A DNA stretch of 64,000 nucleotides from Promerops cafer. Its lineage: Eukaryota; Chordata; Aves; Passeriformes; Nectariniidae. The stretch spans positions 188,907 through 252,906 of the forward strand of contig VZSE01002701.1 of the NCBI GenBank assembly GCA_013398275.1. The letters are read 5' to 3'. A program made the position numbers and the translations under genes. The notes under the pieces were generated by a model. That model was given only the letters and a program-made list of their open reading frames with translations. It had not been told where the DNA came from and did not search any database. Positions 35,293 through 48,656 of this stretch are shown here, one piece after another; positions within the stretch are counted from its first letter, which is position 1; each line of letters begins with the position of its first letter.

Positions 35293-36279
35293 GGCAACTT
35301 AAAAAAGAGTCTTTAATCTGTGAAAAGAATGACAAAAATATCGACTTCTAGAAACAGTCTTTGTAGGTACTAAACCCAGGGCTGTCAGATACCTGGCTGT
35401 CAAAACCGGAATTTGAAATTTGGAATACATCAATAAATCATTATAAATTAGTAAATCACTTGACCTTATCTAAATCTCACTGCACAGATGGATATTTGTT
35501 GTGCCTTTTCAGTAATATTGTTCCTACGTGATACCTGATAATTTCTCAAGGAGGGGAGAAGGGCTGGAAAAAGAAGAAAACTTCCAAATCTGATCCCAAA
35601 CTATATTCTTACTAATGTGTTGCCTTTTAATTATGTTATTCCAACACTGAAGGAGTGATACAGAATCCTTGTTTTGCTATTTTCAGGCTCTTAAAAGTTG
35701 GACTGCTAGGTAATACTGCTAGAGCTAAATAGCTGATAGTATGTTCACTGGAGAAAAGTGATATTACTCCACGGGCACATAAGCTATAGTAATATTGAAA
35801 CATTCAGTGGAACTGAAGATTGGATTCTGAAAAGTGTGCAGCTTCCAGTGATTGCTGTAAACAACACCATTTTAAAAAGGCAGCTTTTCAGAGGCATGGA
35901 AATGAGAGCTAAGCTTTATAGAAAATCTATTCTGGATGACTTCATTATTTGAACAGAAAAGAAGAGCTAGTAGTGATTTCACATTAACTAAACTATATAA
36001 GCAAAATATAAATATTTGGATAGCATTTGAACACAAAATTCTTTTGCATTTTTCCTAGAGCTGAAGTGAAGTCAGGAAGTGCTGTTAGAATAGGGGAGTG
36101 AATGGATGCCAGCAAACACAGCAGTGGCAAGGCTGGCTCTCCAGCAGGAAGGCAGACTGGGAAGTGCAGCTGAATGGAGAACTGCCCTGAGGGGGTAACA
36201 TGGCATTGGCTTGCTAAGAGGCAAAGCAAGGAAAAGAAGTGAGGTTGCTACTTATGGCCCAAGAGAATTTAATCCTTCA
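35293..36279. other. Non-coding gap
   Basis: No recognisable gene or repeat. Frames are at most about 78 codons. Confidence 0.6.
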
Positions 36280-36830
36280 GGTGGTGTGGTATGACACCTT
36301 ATCTGCACGTTTCCAAACTGCAGAAGTAGCTGCAGTTCCCGGGGTTAGAGAAATCCCTGTCCCGTAGCTCAGGGTGGGACTACTGCTGTCATCGATGCTA
36401 AGTACCACCACTGTAACAGCATGGTGAGGTTTGTGCGTTTGGCGTTCCCCACTATCCATGAAACCAGACTGTCTTGAAAATCCCTTTGTAAGATGAGCTC
36501 AAGATGTGATGTCGGGCTTCTCGAGATGTTCCTCTTCCACAAGGCACCGTTCCCTCCCTCCCCAAAAGGTTTGGTGGTTTGAACCTTTCTTGCCTCGAAC
36601 ATCTGCTCACACAATCGATGGACTCGGTTGTTCAAACCTCTGATCCACCAAGTGACCTTCGACAGTGCATGGGCCCTGCCTCCCACGCTGAAAATTGTAT
36701 CTAAAAAATTGTTTGAGGGAAAAGAAACAGGTGGAGGAGATACAGCTTGTGTTGAGCTCATGAGATGGAGAGGAGCCAACTGAAGTCCAGGAGGAGCAGG
36801 CCACGCTGTAATGTCTGCAGAGAGCTTGAA
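36280..36830. other. CpG-retaining block of unknown nature
   Basis: About 550 bp with many more CpG sites than the rest of the window (for example cccggg, atcgatg, gcgtttggcg, gtcgggcttctcgag, acaatcgatgg, ctcggttg, cttcgac). The minus strand has one open frame of 136 codons (36369-36779) with no recognisable domain. A possible splice-acceptor text (aattttcag, minus strand, near 36690) precedes its middle part. It contains an 8-bp stem hairpin at 36316-36337 and a 9-bp inverted repeat GGTTTGAAC (36576-36584) / GTTCAAACC (36630-36638). It could be a young insertion, an unmethylated regulatory element or an exon of a non-coding RNA. The block itself is clear; its nature is not. Confidence 0.5.
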
Positions 36831-39800
36831 GGCAGCATAAAAAAGAGGTTTCTAAACATGAGGGAAAGTACCAACATTTCAAGGACGGACATGGGATTAA
36901 TTTAGACTGATACAATGGGTCTTCCACAAAAGAATTGGTTCTAATCTATTTAAAAATGGTAATAATAAAAAAACTGCCCCCCAGCTAGAGCTCTCCATGG
37001 TTAAGGTAAATTTTAGAGAAGTTGCAGGTACTGATTTTCTTAACTAAATTTCAATGGTTTGCAGGCTGTTACAGGAAGGAGGGAAGAGAACTAAAGGTGA
37101 AAGCCATTACTGATGTGATTCAGTCCTGTTTCTTGCTAGAAAATGAGAAGCCTGTGCCTGAATGTCTGAATATAGGCAGAATCAAAAACAGGACAAAGAA
37201 TCAACTGGTGGGAATGTCAAAGGTCCAAGGCTTCTCTATTCTTTTCCACACAATCAACCTAAAAAAAATTTCACACTAGCATTTACTTGAGGCTTTCTTG
37301 TTTGGTTGATTTTATTTGGAGTGTTTCTGTGCTTCTTTGGATTTAGTCTTGCTCTCCTTTATCACATGGGCATGCCCACCCAAATGGATCACTTTCTGGA
37401 ATATTTTGATCTGGCTCATAAAAGCATTCCCACTCATAGTTTTGGGTTTTCTGTAATGTCACACACAAGAAAAGCTTCATGTTCTTCAGTTTTAACCAGT
37501 CACAGGAAATTAGGTAGCACACAATACATTGAAAATATTTTGAACATGTACTTTTCCCCCATGAGTTGTCACTTCCTTGGAAGAAGTGTGGTTTGCGTGT
37601 TTCAGGAAGGTTTTCTTTGAGCAAGGTTTTATGGTACATTGGTCAGTCTTTGGGGGTTTTTTGATGCTGGGATTTCTCTGCATCCTACTGCCTAATTAGC
37701 CCAAGGCAGCACTGTACAATGAAGGGACTGGCAGCCCGTTTTAGGGACAGCTAATGGGATCTCAGGCCAGGCCCACTGAAGGCAGTGGGTCAGGTAGCAC
37801 GGCTTGGGATCAGGTTGTAATCATCAGAATATGTTTTGTTACAATTGTTAAATGCCCCCATGAGACCTGCAGGAAGATCATCACCTTCCTATTGTCAGTG
37901 GACTTTCCTTTTATTCCCTATCATTGGTATATGCAGATGGTTTTGAAGGAATAAGAGGATGTGAAATTCAGAGGGGTGTTTTTACTTCCCTCTGGTGAAT
38001 GAATTATATTGGAAATTTGGCTTTAATGATGCGTTTCTCTGACGTTCTTCCAACCATAGTAACTTTCTGCCTTGTGAAGTCATGTGTGAACTAAATAAAT
38101 GCTTTCCTGGGAGCCTCATTTGCCATCTATGCTGGTAGCTAGGTATTAGGTAGTCATTTTGCAGCTAATGAAAGATAAATCAAAGTCACCGCAGGTGATT
38201 CATAGAGGGAATATTTCGCTTCTGTTTAGATAGAGGGAAATGATGTCTGATTAGCTGGCAGGTCTACATTTTTGTATTTTCAGAAGTTTGGTTCCAAAGT
38301 GGGGCAGTTGCTTATTGTTATAGCTGAAATTAAAATGCAAACACATTAAACTTAATAGTCTCACTTGGAGCACAGAACACAATAATCAGAGGTCATAAGC
38401 ATGCTTCCCTTAAGGACAGTGTCAGACCAAAACAAAACTCAGCTTTTTTGTGTCTCCTGGATGCAGGTAACTTGCTGCATACAATTTTGTTATCCAGCCA
38501 CCCAGAAGAGAATTATGCAGAAGAATGTAGGTATGGAAAGCATGTGCTCCCCAGGACTTTGCAGAATTTCCTGAAAATGTGTGAATTAATTAATTGTGAA
38601 TTTACCTAGTATTTTTCTTGTGTGAAATTGTTGACAGATGGATTACAAACAGCCAAATACTAAAGTTTACTAAGGAAAGTGAGGGCAGTGGTGATGGTCA
38701 GACCGTATTCCTTTGTTGCTCAGAAATGCTGTGTACGTTCTGTGCTCAATGGATTGTTTTTCAGGATTGATTTTAAGGTGGCACATGATGGAGCTCTGAG
38801 CAGTGTTCTGCCTCTTCCCCATCTCTGGCATTGTTTCTGCAGTGCTGGTACCAGGCACATCAAGCTGCCCTGCTGTACAGGAGACGCCTCTTGCTGCTTT
38901 TGCACCCCGAAGCCCAGCAGCTCTGCCTGGGTGAAAGGAAAGCATCCTCTGAGGCAGCACAGCTGGCATAGAGGGGTGGGGGGGTATTCTGCTGCAAAGC
39001 AGAAGTAGTGTCCAAATATCACTTGCTGGGAACTAAACAGAGGTCAGTGGAATGATTTGGTGCAGCTGAAACAGGAACGAAGTTCCTGGTTTATCTTCCA
39101 CAAGCAGAGTGGCTTCAGCTCTAAGGAATGATACCTCTTGCTGGCTTCTACCCCATCCAGCGGTGGCAAATTAAAGCAAAAACCTTCTTTGTAATTGTCT
39201 GTAGTGCTGCTTCACAGTGTTACACAATCCTTCTTCTTAACATCTGGAAAGACTTTTGCTCTCAGTATGTTAAGTGATAGTTTGGCTCAGTGAGAAGGCA
39301 CCTCTAAGTAGAATTTAAATAAACTAGCTTTCAGCTGGGACATGGTGGCCAAATCTAAGTGTTGGACTTAAGTGTATTTAATTCAATATTTGAGATTTCT
39401 TGTTGCCTCAGACAGTCAAACCATGAACAATGTGTTGCCACAGCAACAGGAGTCTGACAATGTTTTGGATACTATTTTCAGCTAAGTGCATGTAAAATAA
39501 CTGCAATTTTTTTAAAAGCCGTAATAACCACTTTAAGTGCGTTTATGCCTGAAGAGAATTTTTGTACTTACATATTCTTATCCAAGGAGTTAAGAAAATT
39601 GTTGTAAAATGCACATTACCAGCATATCTAGACTATTTAAATGGTTAAAATGTATCAAAATAATCTTTCAGCAGTCCTCAGTTTTATTTATTCTTTGTCT
39701 AATATCATGTAGTTAAAGTAATCTCCATTCATTTTTAACTACTGATAAAAAGTACAAAAAATGAGAACTGTTAAACATCTTCCATAAAAAGTAATTTCTA

Positions 39801-42288
39801 AGCCTCGCTTCAGTCACATGTAAGAGAATAAATTGTGTGCCATTTGCACAGTGTAATTTGGCATCCATAGCCACTAAGGAAGCAAAATTAGGTCAAAATA
39901 CAACATCCTCATTTCTAATCAAACTATTTATTTGAATGTATTAGTTCACTGAAGAGCTGATGATCTCCCTCATGGTTTTCACACCTACAGCTTCTTACAA
40001 ATGGTGTGACTGCCTTTTTTAAGCTGCAATAAAATTGTCTCTTGCCAGGGAGAGTAAAAAGCCTGATTTTTAATATTCTAATATTAAATAAGCCTGGGTT
40101 TCTTTGGTGTACTCAAAGGCTTGCTTTATTTTCAGCTTCTATTTGTCTGAAGAAGTAGTGAAGTTCAATAAATGTACGGTGTTGGCTTTAGGTCTGAGCA
40201 CCTGAGTCTCTGCAACAGGAGATGCAGGTGCAGATACCTAGCAGAAGGCAGCGATGGTGTGAGATCATTTTCCTGCTGGATCTGGACAGTGTTGTTGGGG
40301 TCATCTTGTAGACTATTTCAGCCAGGTGCTCTACGGTCCAGGTGGGATGGGGGCAGAGAGAGGCTGACTTTCCATGTGGTGCTTGATCATTGGTGTTATG
40401 CATATGTGATTAGGAGGGTCTAGCATTTTACTTCACTGCATCTTTACAAACCCATCTTTATTGAGGAGATTATTAGAAGGTAAGACCCCCAAATTCCCAC
40501 ACGTGGGTGGGTGAAAGCAGAAAGATGTGTTGGAATCAGGGTAGATGTCTGTGTGAGTATCTGGCCCTTTCCATAAGCAGCGTTACGGTATTCTGGAGAT
40601 TTGTGTGTGCTCAAGTTTGGTTTCTCTTGCTGCTTCCATGAATTCACCTGTGAGCAAAACAGTGAGTATTCAGATGTTGCAGGCAGAAAAATACCGAATT
40701 TGTCTACCAGTGATGCTTATACTGAAGCCTCACAGAGGCCAACACAGATTAGTCTTGTTATTTGACTAATTTTGTAGCTGTGTGGAGTTGAATATTAAGC
40801 ACAGCTTACTGCAGGCCATTATAATGTTAGGTTGGACATACTTGAATTGTGTCATTGTTGCAAAAGACCACAACTACAGAAATTGCACAAGTCACTTCTT
40901 TAGGATGTGGTTTGGAAAAAGCAATTAGTGCAGAGAATAAAAGACCGTGCCTCCTTGCGAGGAAATTTTATCTTCTGAAGGAAGCATTCTTTAAGAAAAA
41001 CTGGCAGACAATGATGTCTGTAGAAAGAGAATTAAAGCAAATTGATTTTATTTCTGGGCTTAGGATGACTGCATGGGAGAGCTTTGGGTAAAGTATTCTC
41101 TGAGTTCCACAGTACCTTATGATGAATGTCACTGCAAGGCACTAATGCACTTCTTCAAGGAGACGGGTGTTTAAGCTGTGGGAGCTGCTCAGGCTCTGAA
41201 CAATCACATCTCATTCCTAGAACCTGACAAAACTAAGAAGCAGCATAACACATTATGAGCACTAGTACATACAAAGGGTGATATTTCTATGTAAGCAGGG
41301 ACATGGCAAAATTTAGTGGGTTTTTTCCTTTAACGTGTCTTTCTGAAATTACTTACTGCTCCTCGGTCATTTAACTTGCACCAAGTTAAAAGGTAGAGCC
41401 CTTCCTTGGAATGATTGTTGCTCTATGTTTCTGTGAATAATCTAACTTGAGGTCTGCCTTGTGTTATTCCAGGTTGATATTGAAGTAATTGCATTGATGT
41501 TGATAGGTATGGAAATGGGATAAGTCAAAAGGTCCTTGTAAGTTCATAAATCCATGTTTACCCCAAAGGTAACCCATTTTAATGGTTACTATTTCTTTTT
41601 CTGATCCTTGTGCTGTCCTCTGACTTTTAGACGATTATCAAGAATAAAACCAAAATAAAGAGTATATTTTTAAGGTAGTCATCCTTCAAAAGGACAGAAG
41701 CTTTTCTTTACTGAGGAAGAAAATGCCCAGTTGAAACTTCAAAGGGATAACTACGCAGAACTGATTGAGCTCCTAATGCTTGAAAACACATCAAAGAATC
41801 CTGGATTTATAATCCTCATGTTTTATTCATGAGCTCCTTAGAAGGAAATGATTCAGCATCGGTGAATTTGCAAACAAGACACAAAGAGGGAGCATTTAGA
41901 AGAGAACCCTATTTTAATGAGGAGTGGGGAAACCTACTATAAGAAAACATCATAATCAATACTGATGTAGTGAAAGGAACAGAGTGCCTGACTAGATTGG
42001 GAAGTAGTTTAGCCTTTAACCACTGAGTCTTCATTTGCAATCCATGGCTGATGACCAGCAAGTCCTTGTCCACGTCATGAGTCAGCTGGCAAGTCTTCAA
42101 TGCCCTTTTTTCTACTGCAGGGACAGCCACATCTTAAAATGCCTGCTTTTTATGGGTCTTGGCTCCAGTGTTGATTGAGGTTGGAGGCTGAATTTTTGTT
42201 TCAACCTGAAAATCTTTGTCAGCATATCCTTGTCCTAGGTCGTGATTTCTGACCCCAAATGAATTTGGAATGGCAGGTTGGCAGCATT
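36831..42288. other. Non-coding stretch without a recognisable gene
   Basis: Frames up to 109 codons on both strands, without domains. The patch 38670-39020 is GC-richer, with three overlapping frames of about 100 codons, all unrecognised. The patch 39490-39760 is very AT-rich with TAAT-type motifs and no visible repeat, another possible conserved non-coding element. Confidence 0.6.
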
Positions 42289-42490
42289 ATCAAAAGGTCA
42301 CCTAGACCAGTCTACTTTCTTACAGGATGAACTATTCCTTCTTCCCACCAAGCGTGTCAAACCTGTTTAAGATGCCCTGTGAAAAAAAGACTGGTCTTCC
42401 CAATGCTTCTTAGCTCGCACAGGTGTGAGGAAAAGTCTTTCTAACTTAAAGTGGACTAGATCTGCCTCAAGGAAATACTTTATATCCAAC
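42289..42490 (-). mobile_element. Probable old CR1 3' region fragment
   Basis: In complement orientation it shows aaaaggtcacctagaccagtc, then ccaccaagcgtgtcaaacctgtttaagatgccctgtg, then cacaggtgtgaggaaaagtctttctaac. This follows the order of old CR1 3' text (aaggtcatctagtcc, acctgtttaaaatcc, aggaaaagtctttctaatg). Divergence is high, so both ends and the subfamily are uncertain. Confidence 0.6.
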
Positions 42491-45400
42491 CCACAGTTCA
42501 CTCAGAGATCAAAAGTGGTAATTCTAAAAATCTGTTAGTGGAGGTAAATGTAATAAAGGGAGATAATTGACTTGTTTGGGGGTTTTTATCCTTTTTGCCC
42601 TGAGTCTAGAAAACCTGGGCAATTTTCTGGAGCCATGATTCTCACTTCTATCCCTTCCCTTCCAGGGTATACACAGGCTTTTTCAGCTGAGGTGGTCAGC
42701 CAAGTTTGGCTGGTATGAGTAATTCCCTGGAAGGACCTGTCAGAGATCCCTGCTATCCCTTGCTCAGGGACTTTTTTCAATGAGGGTGCTGTTATTCTTT
42801 GAAATATCTTTTCCTGCACTGTCCTTCTAGCAGGGAACCTTTAGATCTTTTTTTCTCCTATTTCTTTGTTTAACTTAAATATTCTCCTTTCTTCCCACGC
42901 CCAGGTCTTTTCTGCTGCAGCAGTGTTCTAAAAATATTGAACCAAGAAATTAATGTCTGCTTACTTCCATATCCCCAAAGAAGAGTGAAAATCAAGATGT
43001 AAAAGCAAGTTTTCATGCTTTGTTCTTCGCCATTTGTTCTGCAGCACTGAGAAATTGAGATGTTAATAGGCAGTACAGCACGCCAGATATCAGCGTAGTG
43101 CAGAAGGTGCTTGCTGGAAGTATATATGATTTTATGCCTGCGTTTTTCTTTTGTAGCTTAATGTGTAAGGAAAGACATTACATTTTTCTGGGAGCGTAGC
43201 TGATTGATTGAAAAACTTGACTGGAAATAAAGAGGTCTGACATAGTGTTCCAGAGACGCTAACCTCCCTTTTTTTATTCTTGCTCTTCTTTCATCTTGCA
43301 AGCTTAGCCACGGTCTTTACTCTTTGTCTTTAACACTTGGAGAATGAAGCCTTTCAAAGATTAGAGTCTTTCAAAATCGACTGGAATTTCTAAGGCTGGC
43401 TATTGTAGTTGTTTGGAACCTCTAGTAATCTTTAATTTTTTCTTTGTATAATGAAATAAAGGTCTTGTGGATTTAAGGAAGAAGAAGAAAAGGTTAAAAT
43501 AGGTCACCTGATAGCTGCTGAGAGGTCAATACCTGCCTTCTACGCAAAGAGTTCTGGATAGGAAAATGTTCAGTGAAATCTCTGCCATTTGCCTGGTTAG
43601 GGAGAGCTGTTGCTGTTAGGGTCACCAAGTGGAATATTGGCTTATACATTCTTATCAAAACAAATATGGTTGTTTTACTTTCATACAATACTTTGCTAGA
43701 TAAATTATTTACTATCAGAACTTTACTCATTGATAGGTAATGTCTTTGTATTACCTTAAAGTTTATTAACAGGCTCTTGCTAAACTTTGTTGCACCTTTT
43801 GATTTAATGTCACAGTTCACTGGTAATAGAATTTGCAGAGACACAACTTTTTCAGACGTCTTAACATCTAAAGGTTTAGTAGAAACCCCAGACCTTGCTG
43901 GGATGTTGTACAGTATTCACTGTCTGATATTGCCAGTGAAAGCTCAGCCTGTAGCTTCCTCACACTTTTGTAGTACTTCAGCCTAATTCCATTGAGCATG
44001 TGTTCACTCTATTGGGAAATAAAACTTGAAGGGTTTAGACATTTGAGTTTTGCTGAGAAGTGCGTAGCCATTCATCTTCTTTATTGTCACTTCTTAGCTC
44101 CACCAGCTGAATTTGGTAAGTGAACATATGGGATAGAAACCGTGATAGACTGTCCTGTCTCTCCCAGCCTGCCTTGTGTCTATCTCATCTACTCCTACTT
44201 TTTTGTCTTCTCATCTGCTTTCAGAAAGAGTCAATTGGTTGATATTAATAAGTATGACAAACTGCAAAATAGTAACTTTGACACATAAAGAGCTGTGTCT
44301 TCATGATGACGTCTTCTCTGAAGAGACATGACAGCTTTGTCGTCTGAAGTGTTCATGGATTGTTCTGAAATAGTTCAAAACCAATTTTTAAGTTATCCTT
44401 GTATCACCTTTCTTGCAAGGAAAGCATTCCTATGAGATGGACTGTGTGGCGTTAGTGCCTTCTGTAAGGGTCTCCCTCAAAACACTGCACACGGGGAATT
44501 GGCCATAGTAAGATGCATAATACACATTTTTTAATATGTACAGTCCATGCTGGATGTGAACAGAGCAAAAGCCAGAAGAAAAATTAGTTAAACCTGTGTT
44601 GCATCCCATGTGTCTGTTATGAAGCTACAAGGATGTGATTTCCCTAGGCTCCTGCAGATAGGGCTGGAATTATCATAGAGCTCATTGGGTTACTCAGAGT
44701 GATCTGCCTGGAATGCAGCTCCTTCTGCCTGCTACATCTACACACCTTTGACTTTTCTTCAGGGCTACTCACATGGCATTTTCCATTCCCTTAAAATACA
44801 CCTTTTTGTCCACAATAGAAGGTATTTCACAATAGAAATGTGTAGTTTCAAGGCCTTGTGTTTTTAATGATTGCCTGTCTGGATGCATAGGGAAACACAC
44901 CCGACAAGGCTCCTAAACTTATTTCGCTGCAGGAGCTTCTTCTACCGTTCTGACAATTTGTAGGGTTTGATGAATGATTTCAGTGATAGCTGTAGAGGAA
45001 AACTTCATTTCTGTAGCACAGTGGATTTCAATAAGAGATCTGATCCAGAATAGATGCAGCTCCTACCCTGGGGGTTAAGTGTGAAAATGAAACCCATGCA
45101 AGCAACCATTTCCTTGACAACTGCAAACTTTTGATGCAGTCTTTTCAGAGCTATTACACAGGGTCAGGATAAGACTATTAAATGGGTCTTAGCATAACAG
45201 TGCCTTTAATCAGAGAAATTACTATTGCATGGAGGAGCTTCTAGAACATCTTAAAAAATACTTCACCAAATCACTTGGCAGTCTCACTTTGCATGAAACC
45301 AATGGCACATTTCACTTTTGACTTCCTAGTAATGGGATTTTCTTTTTGTCACAAAATATTACTTCATTTTTGTCTTGGCTCAGAACAGATCCAGCTGGTG

Positions 45401-48400
45401 CTGGGTCGTAGAGCAAGTGCAATGTTATCCACTGGAGTTTTGTGCTAGGTCAGTTTCTACATAGCTATTTCATGGTAATGGAGTCTCCAAAATACATATT
45501 GGCTTGGTTCTTCCCTTTTTCCCTACCCTTGCTTTCAATTAGAAGTACAAATTATCCATCAGCTGTGAACTCCCTTCTGAAATTTAAAGTTGCAGTTGTC
45601 TGCAAGTACTGAACCTATCTTGAGTGCAGCTTTTAAAAGTAGTACTGTTAAAGTAGCCAGCTAAGTGGGTTTAGTGTGTATATCACACTGACAGGCTCTT
45701 ACTGCTGTATTTTAGTGCTTCAAAATGACTATTTACCTGTAAAGAAGTCTGTCTGTAATATTAGGAGCCTCAAAACCTTCAGACTACAGATGTTTTGGGA
45801 TACAGCTAATGTTGCCTTCTGTAGATGGGCAGTTGTATCTTTTGTACCAGAATGAAGTCAGTATTTGTACATGGCCAGATATCTAGATTTGAAAATCAAC
45901 CGTACAATTCAATCCACAGTGATATCTAGCCTTCAGAATATTATTTATACAAATTACCTTGACAGCCATAATACATCTTGTTGCAGACTTTCTCTTTATT
46001 TCACACTGGATGCCTGCTTCTAAAAGGAAAACACTGCAGAAGTTCTGCAGGGGAATAGAGAAATAGGAATTAATCCTTTGGATAAGACAAGTTGGAGGGA
46101 AGGAACATGAAGATTTCTTGGTACTCTGTAATTAAGTATTTGCAGTCATTATGGCAAATAACTATTGTAGGCATATTTTGGTTTGAAACTGAATTTCCTC
46201 TATGGGCTTTAGGAAGTATCGGCAGCTTAACACATCTGGGACTTGGTACCAAGAAAGTAACAGAGTATTGAGGAAGTAATGAACTGTCTTAACAATTGGA
46301 AGCACAATTATGTTTTTAATTACTTTGCACAATGATTTTAAACTATTGTAGCAATTCATGCTTTAACAGCTCTTCCATTTCCATGGGATTAGGTGTTGGG
46401 TATGTCTAAAGCAATTTTGCAGTCAAATATTGCAGGTGTTACTTACTGTGAGAATGATCAGGTTTTGCTTGTGTACTCAGCAGAGGCCTAAACTCATACC
46501 AAGACAAATTAGAGAAAGCTAAGTCAAGCTTAGCACAACCAACTTTACAGCCGACTGCTCATCTGCAGCTCAGGCCCGAGGCATCCAAATTGTATTATAC
46601 AACCTAAAGAGCAGTAAAAGGGAGCCACCAGCACAAACACTGGATTTGATGCATTCATTTTGCTGTCAAGTGTACTTAAGTTGCAATGCCTGTGCATTTG
46701 GCTTGTGCAGCTTTCTGTCATTTTGTTTCTCATTACGGGGTTGCTGAAGAAGGAGGCATTGGGATATTCCATTTTTTCCCTGATGGTCCCAGCCAGTAAC
46801 TTAAATAACTGCTTTCAGGTTCACATTTTTCTGGTTAGACTCCCATCTAGAAATGTTCCTCTTTACTCCATAAACAATGTCAGGGAGAGATAAAACCCCT
46901 CTCAAGGGAAAACTCTTGAGAACTCCTACCACAGATCTTATCTAAGCAGCATCTGAAGTATTTGCCCATAAGAGAGCTTTTGCATGTTGTTACCTCCTCT
47001 TTTAAGCAAAAATCAACAAGAAGAGGAAATTGATAGTTGGGTCAGTTGCTCTTCGTATGTGAACTAAATGCTTATATGGAAGAGAGAAAGAAGGATGTGT
47101 TCAATGTGTGAAGGGAGAGTGGAATATCTTCAGTAAAAATGCCAACAGTTTGTGAAATCTGACCTTCTTTCTAGTGTGTTTCAGAGGGGTTAAAGGATGA
47201 AGGAGGTTCCCTGAAGTATTAAAGAGGGGAGCTTTTAATTCTGAGGAATTTAGAGAGGACTATGGATGCTGTGAGTGATTGGCTGATGGCCTTTCATGGA
47301 ATTAAATAGCCATCAAACCTAGGCTGCTGGGGTGCTTCTACAGGGATTACAAGAAAGAGCAATTTGTCCAATGATCCAACCATGTAAAATCTGAGTAACC
47401 AGATTTCAAAAAGGGACTTCTGTTATCCTCTTATTCTGAGAAATCAGGAGAAAATACAATTTTAGCTCAAGTTAAAGAAGAGTGATTGTATTAGAAGAGC
47501 CCTGGGAGTTTAGCCTGGGAAGCTTTTCACAGGGTCTGAGGGATGGCTGTGGAGCCACGCTATGCTGATCAAAAGGCAGGCTGTCTGATGGGAAGGCCAG
47601 AGCTGAGCACACAATACCTTCTCCCTAGCTGATATGGTGACTTACCAGCTGCCAGCTTAGCAAACTGAAATGGCTCAGTGCAGGGCTGGAGGAAGATCAG
47701 TGCTGGCACAGGGAAAGTGCAGGGCCACAGTTTGTGATGGACAAAAAAGAAATCTAGAATGTGACAGCAAGTGATTAGATCGGCCCCGGCTAACTTGGAA
47801 GCAGATGTTTAATTTTCTGAATTTTTTTCAGTGTTTTGACTGATTCCATGCCTTGTACGTCCCCCAAAGATTTCCCTCCTTGTCCATGTGTCCTAGTGGG
47901 CCCACTCTCCTCTAGGCAGCACCACACGGCTCTGGCTGTGCTGCATTATTGGTGCTTTCCACGTCCTTGAAGTATGTATGCCCTGCAAAGCTGCGCTGAA
48001 GTTACAAGCTGTTTGGCTAAACCTACTTCTGAAGCTCTGAAACAAAGCACCCTCGAAACCATGGTTTTTTCTAAGCAGACAGCTTTGGGTCTCAGGGGTG
48101 GCACATATAGAGGAGAGAAGTAGTATGGAATTAACAGAAGTCTGTTGCTGGGTCTTCAGTCAGGTTTACAGGAGCTACCTTGAAGTGGTGCAGCACCAGC
48201 AGAGATTTTCCTGCATGAGGCTTTGGACAGACATGCATGAAGTTCCCATCCTTATTACTTCTGCATGTTCTCTGCCCAGCTTCAGTAATCCAAATTCCTG
48301 TTCAGCTGGGGGTCTTGAGGGCTTATACTGTCCTTACTTACATGAACAAGAATCACATCTGTGGTGGTTTCTAGCTCCCAGCAATTCAGATAGCAGTGCA

Positions 48401-48520
48401 AGGTGGATGTGGAATAAATAAATCATGGGCTTGGGGAAAAAATAGGTGCGTGGCTGCATTTCAGATGTTAGTTGTGTTGCAGTTAGAGAACCAGTTGCTC
48501 ACTGCCAGTGGAATAATGAA
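42491..48520. other. Non-coding stretch without a recognisable gene
   Basis: Six kilobases in which no frame exceeds 116 codons (43494-43844 minus). A few CpG-bearing words occur but no cluster. I recognise no repeat family, apart from short sequences too weak to call. Confidence 0.6.
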
Positions 48521-48656
48521 ATTGTAGAATCACAGAATCGTGGAACTGTAGCATCATAGACCCATGGAATGCTTTATGTTGGAAGGAACCTTACAGATGC
48601 TCTAGTTTCAAACCCCTGCCATGGACTGGGATGCCTTCTGCCAGCCCAGATTGGCT
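48521..48656 (-). mobile_element. CR1 LINE, 3' end fragment
   Basis: The left edge holds several copies of the terminal unit: attgtagaatcacagaatcgtgg, then gtagcatcatagacccatggaatg. Next come ttatgttggaaggaaccttacagatgctctagtttcaaacccctgccatgg and a worn ggacaccttccac equivalent. This is the complement of the CR1 3' end, with more terminal-repeat units than usual. CR1 similarity stops near 48656. Confidence 0.87.

Noticed and set aside
36618..36645. tRNA-like 3' text (ggttgttcaaacctctgatccacca)
   Set aside because: The T-loop-like heptamer is not flanked by a pairing T-stem, and no A box or acceptor stem is present upstream.
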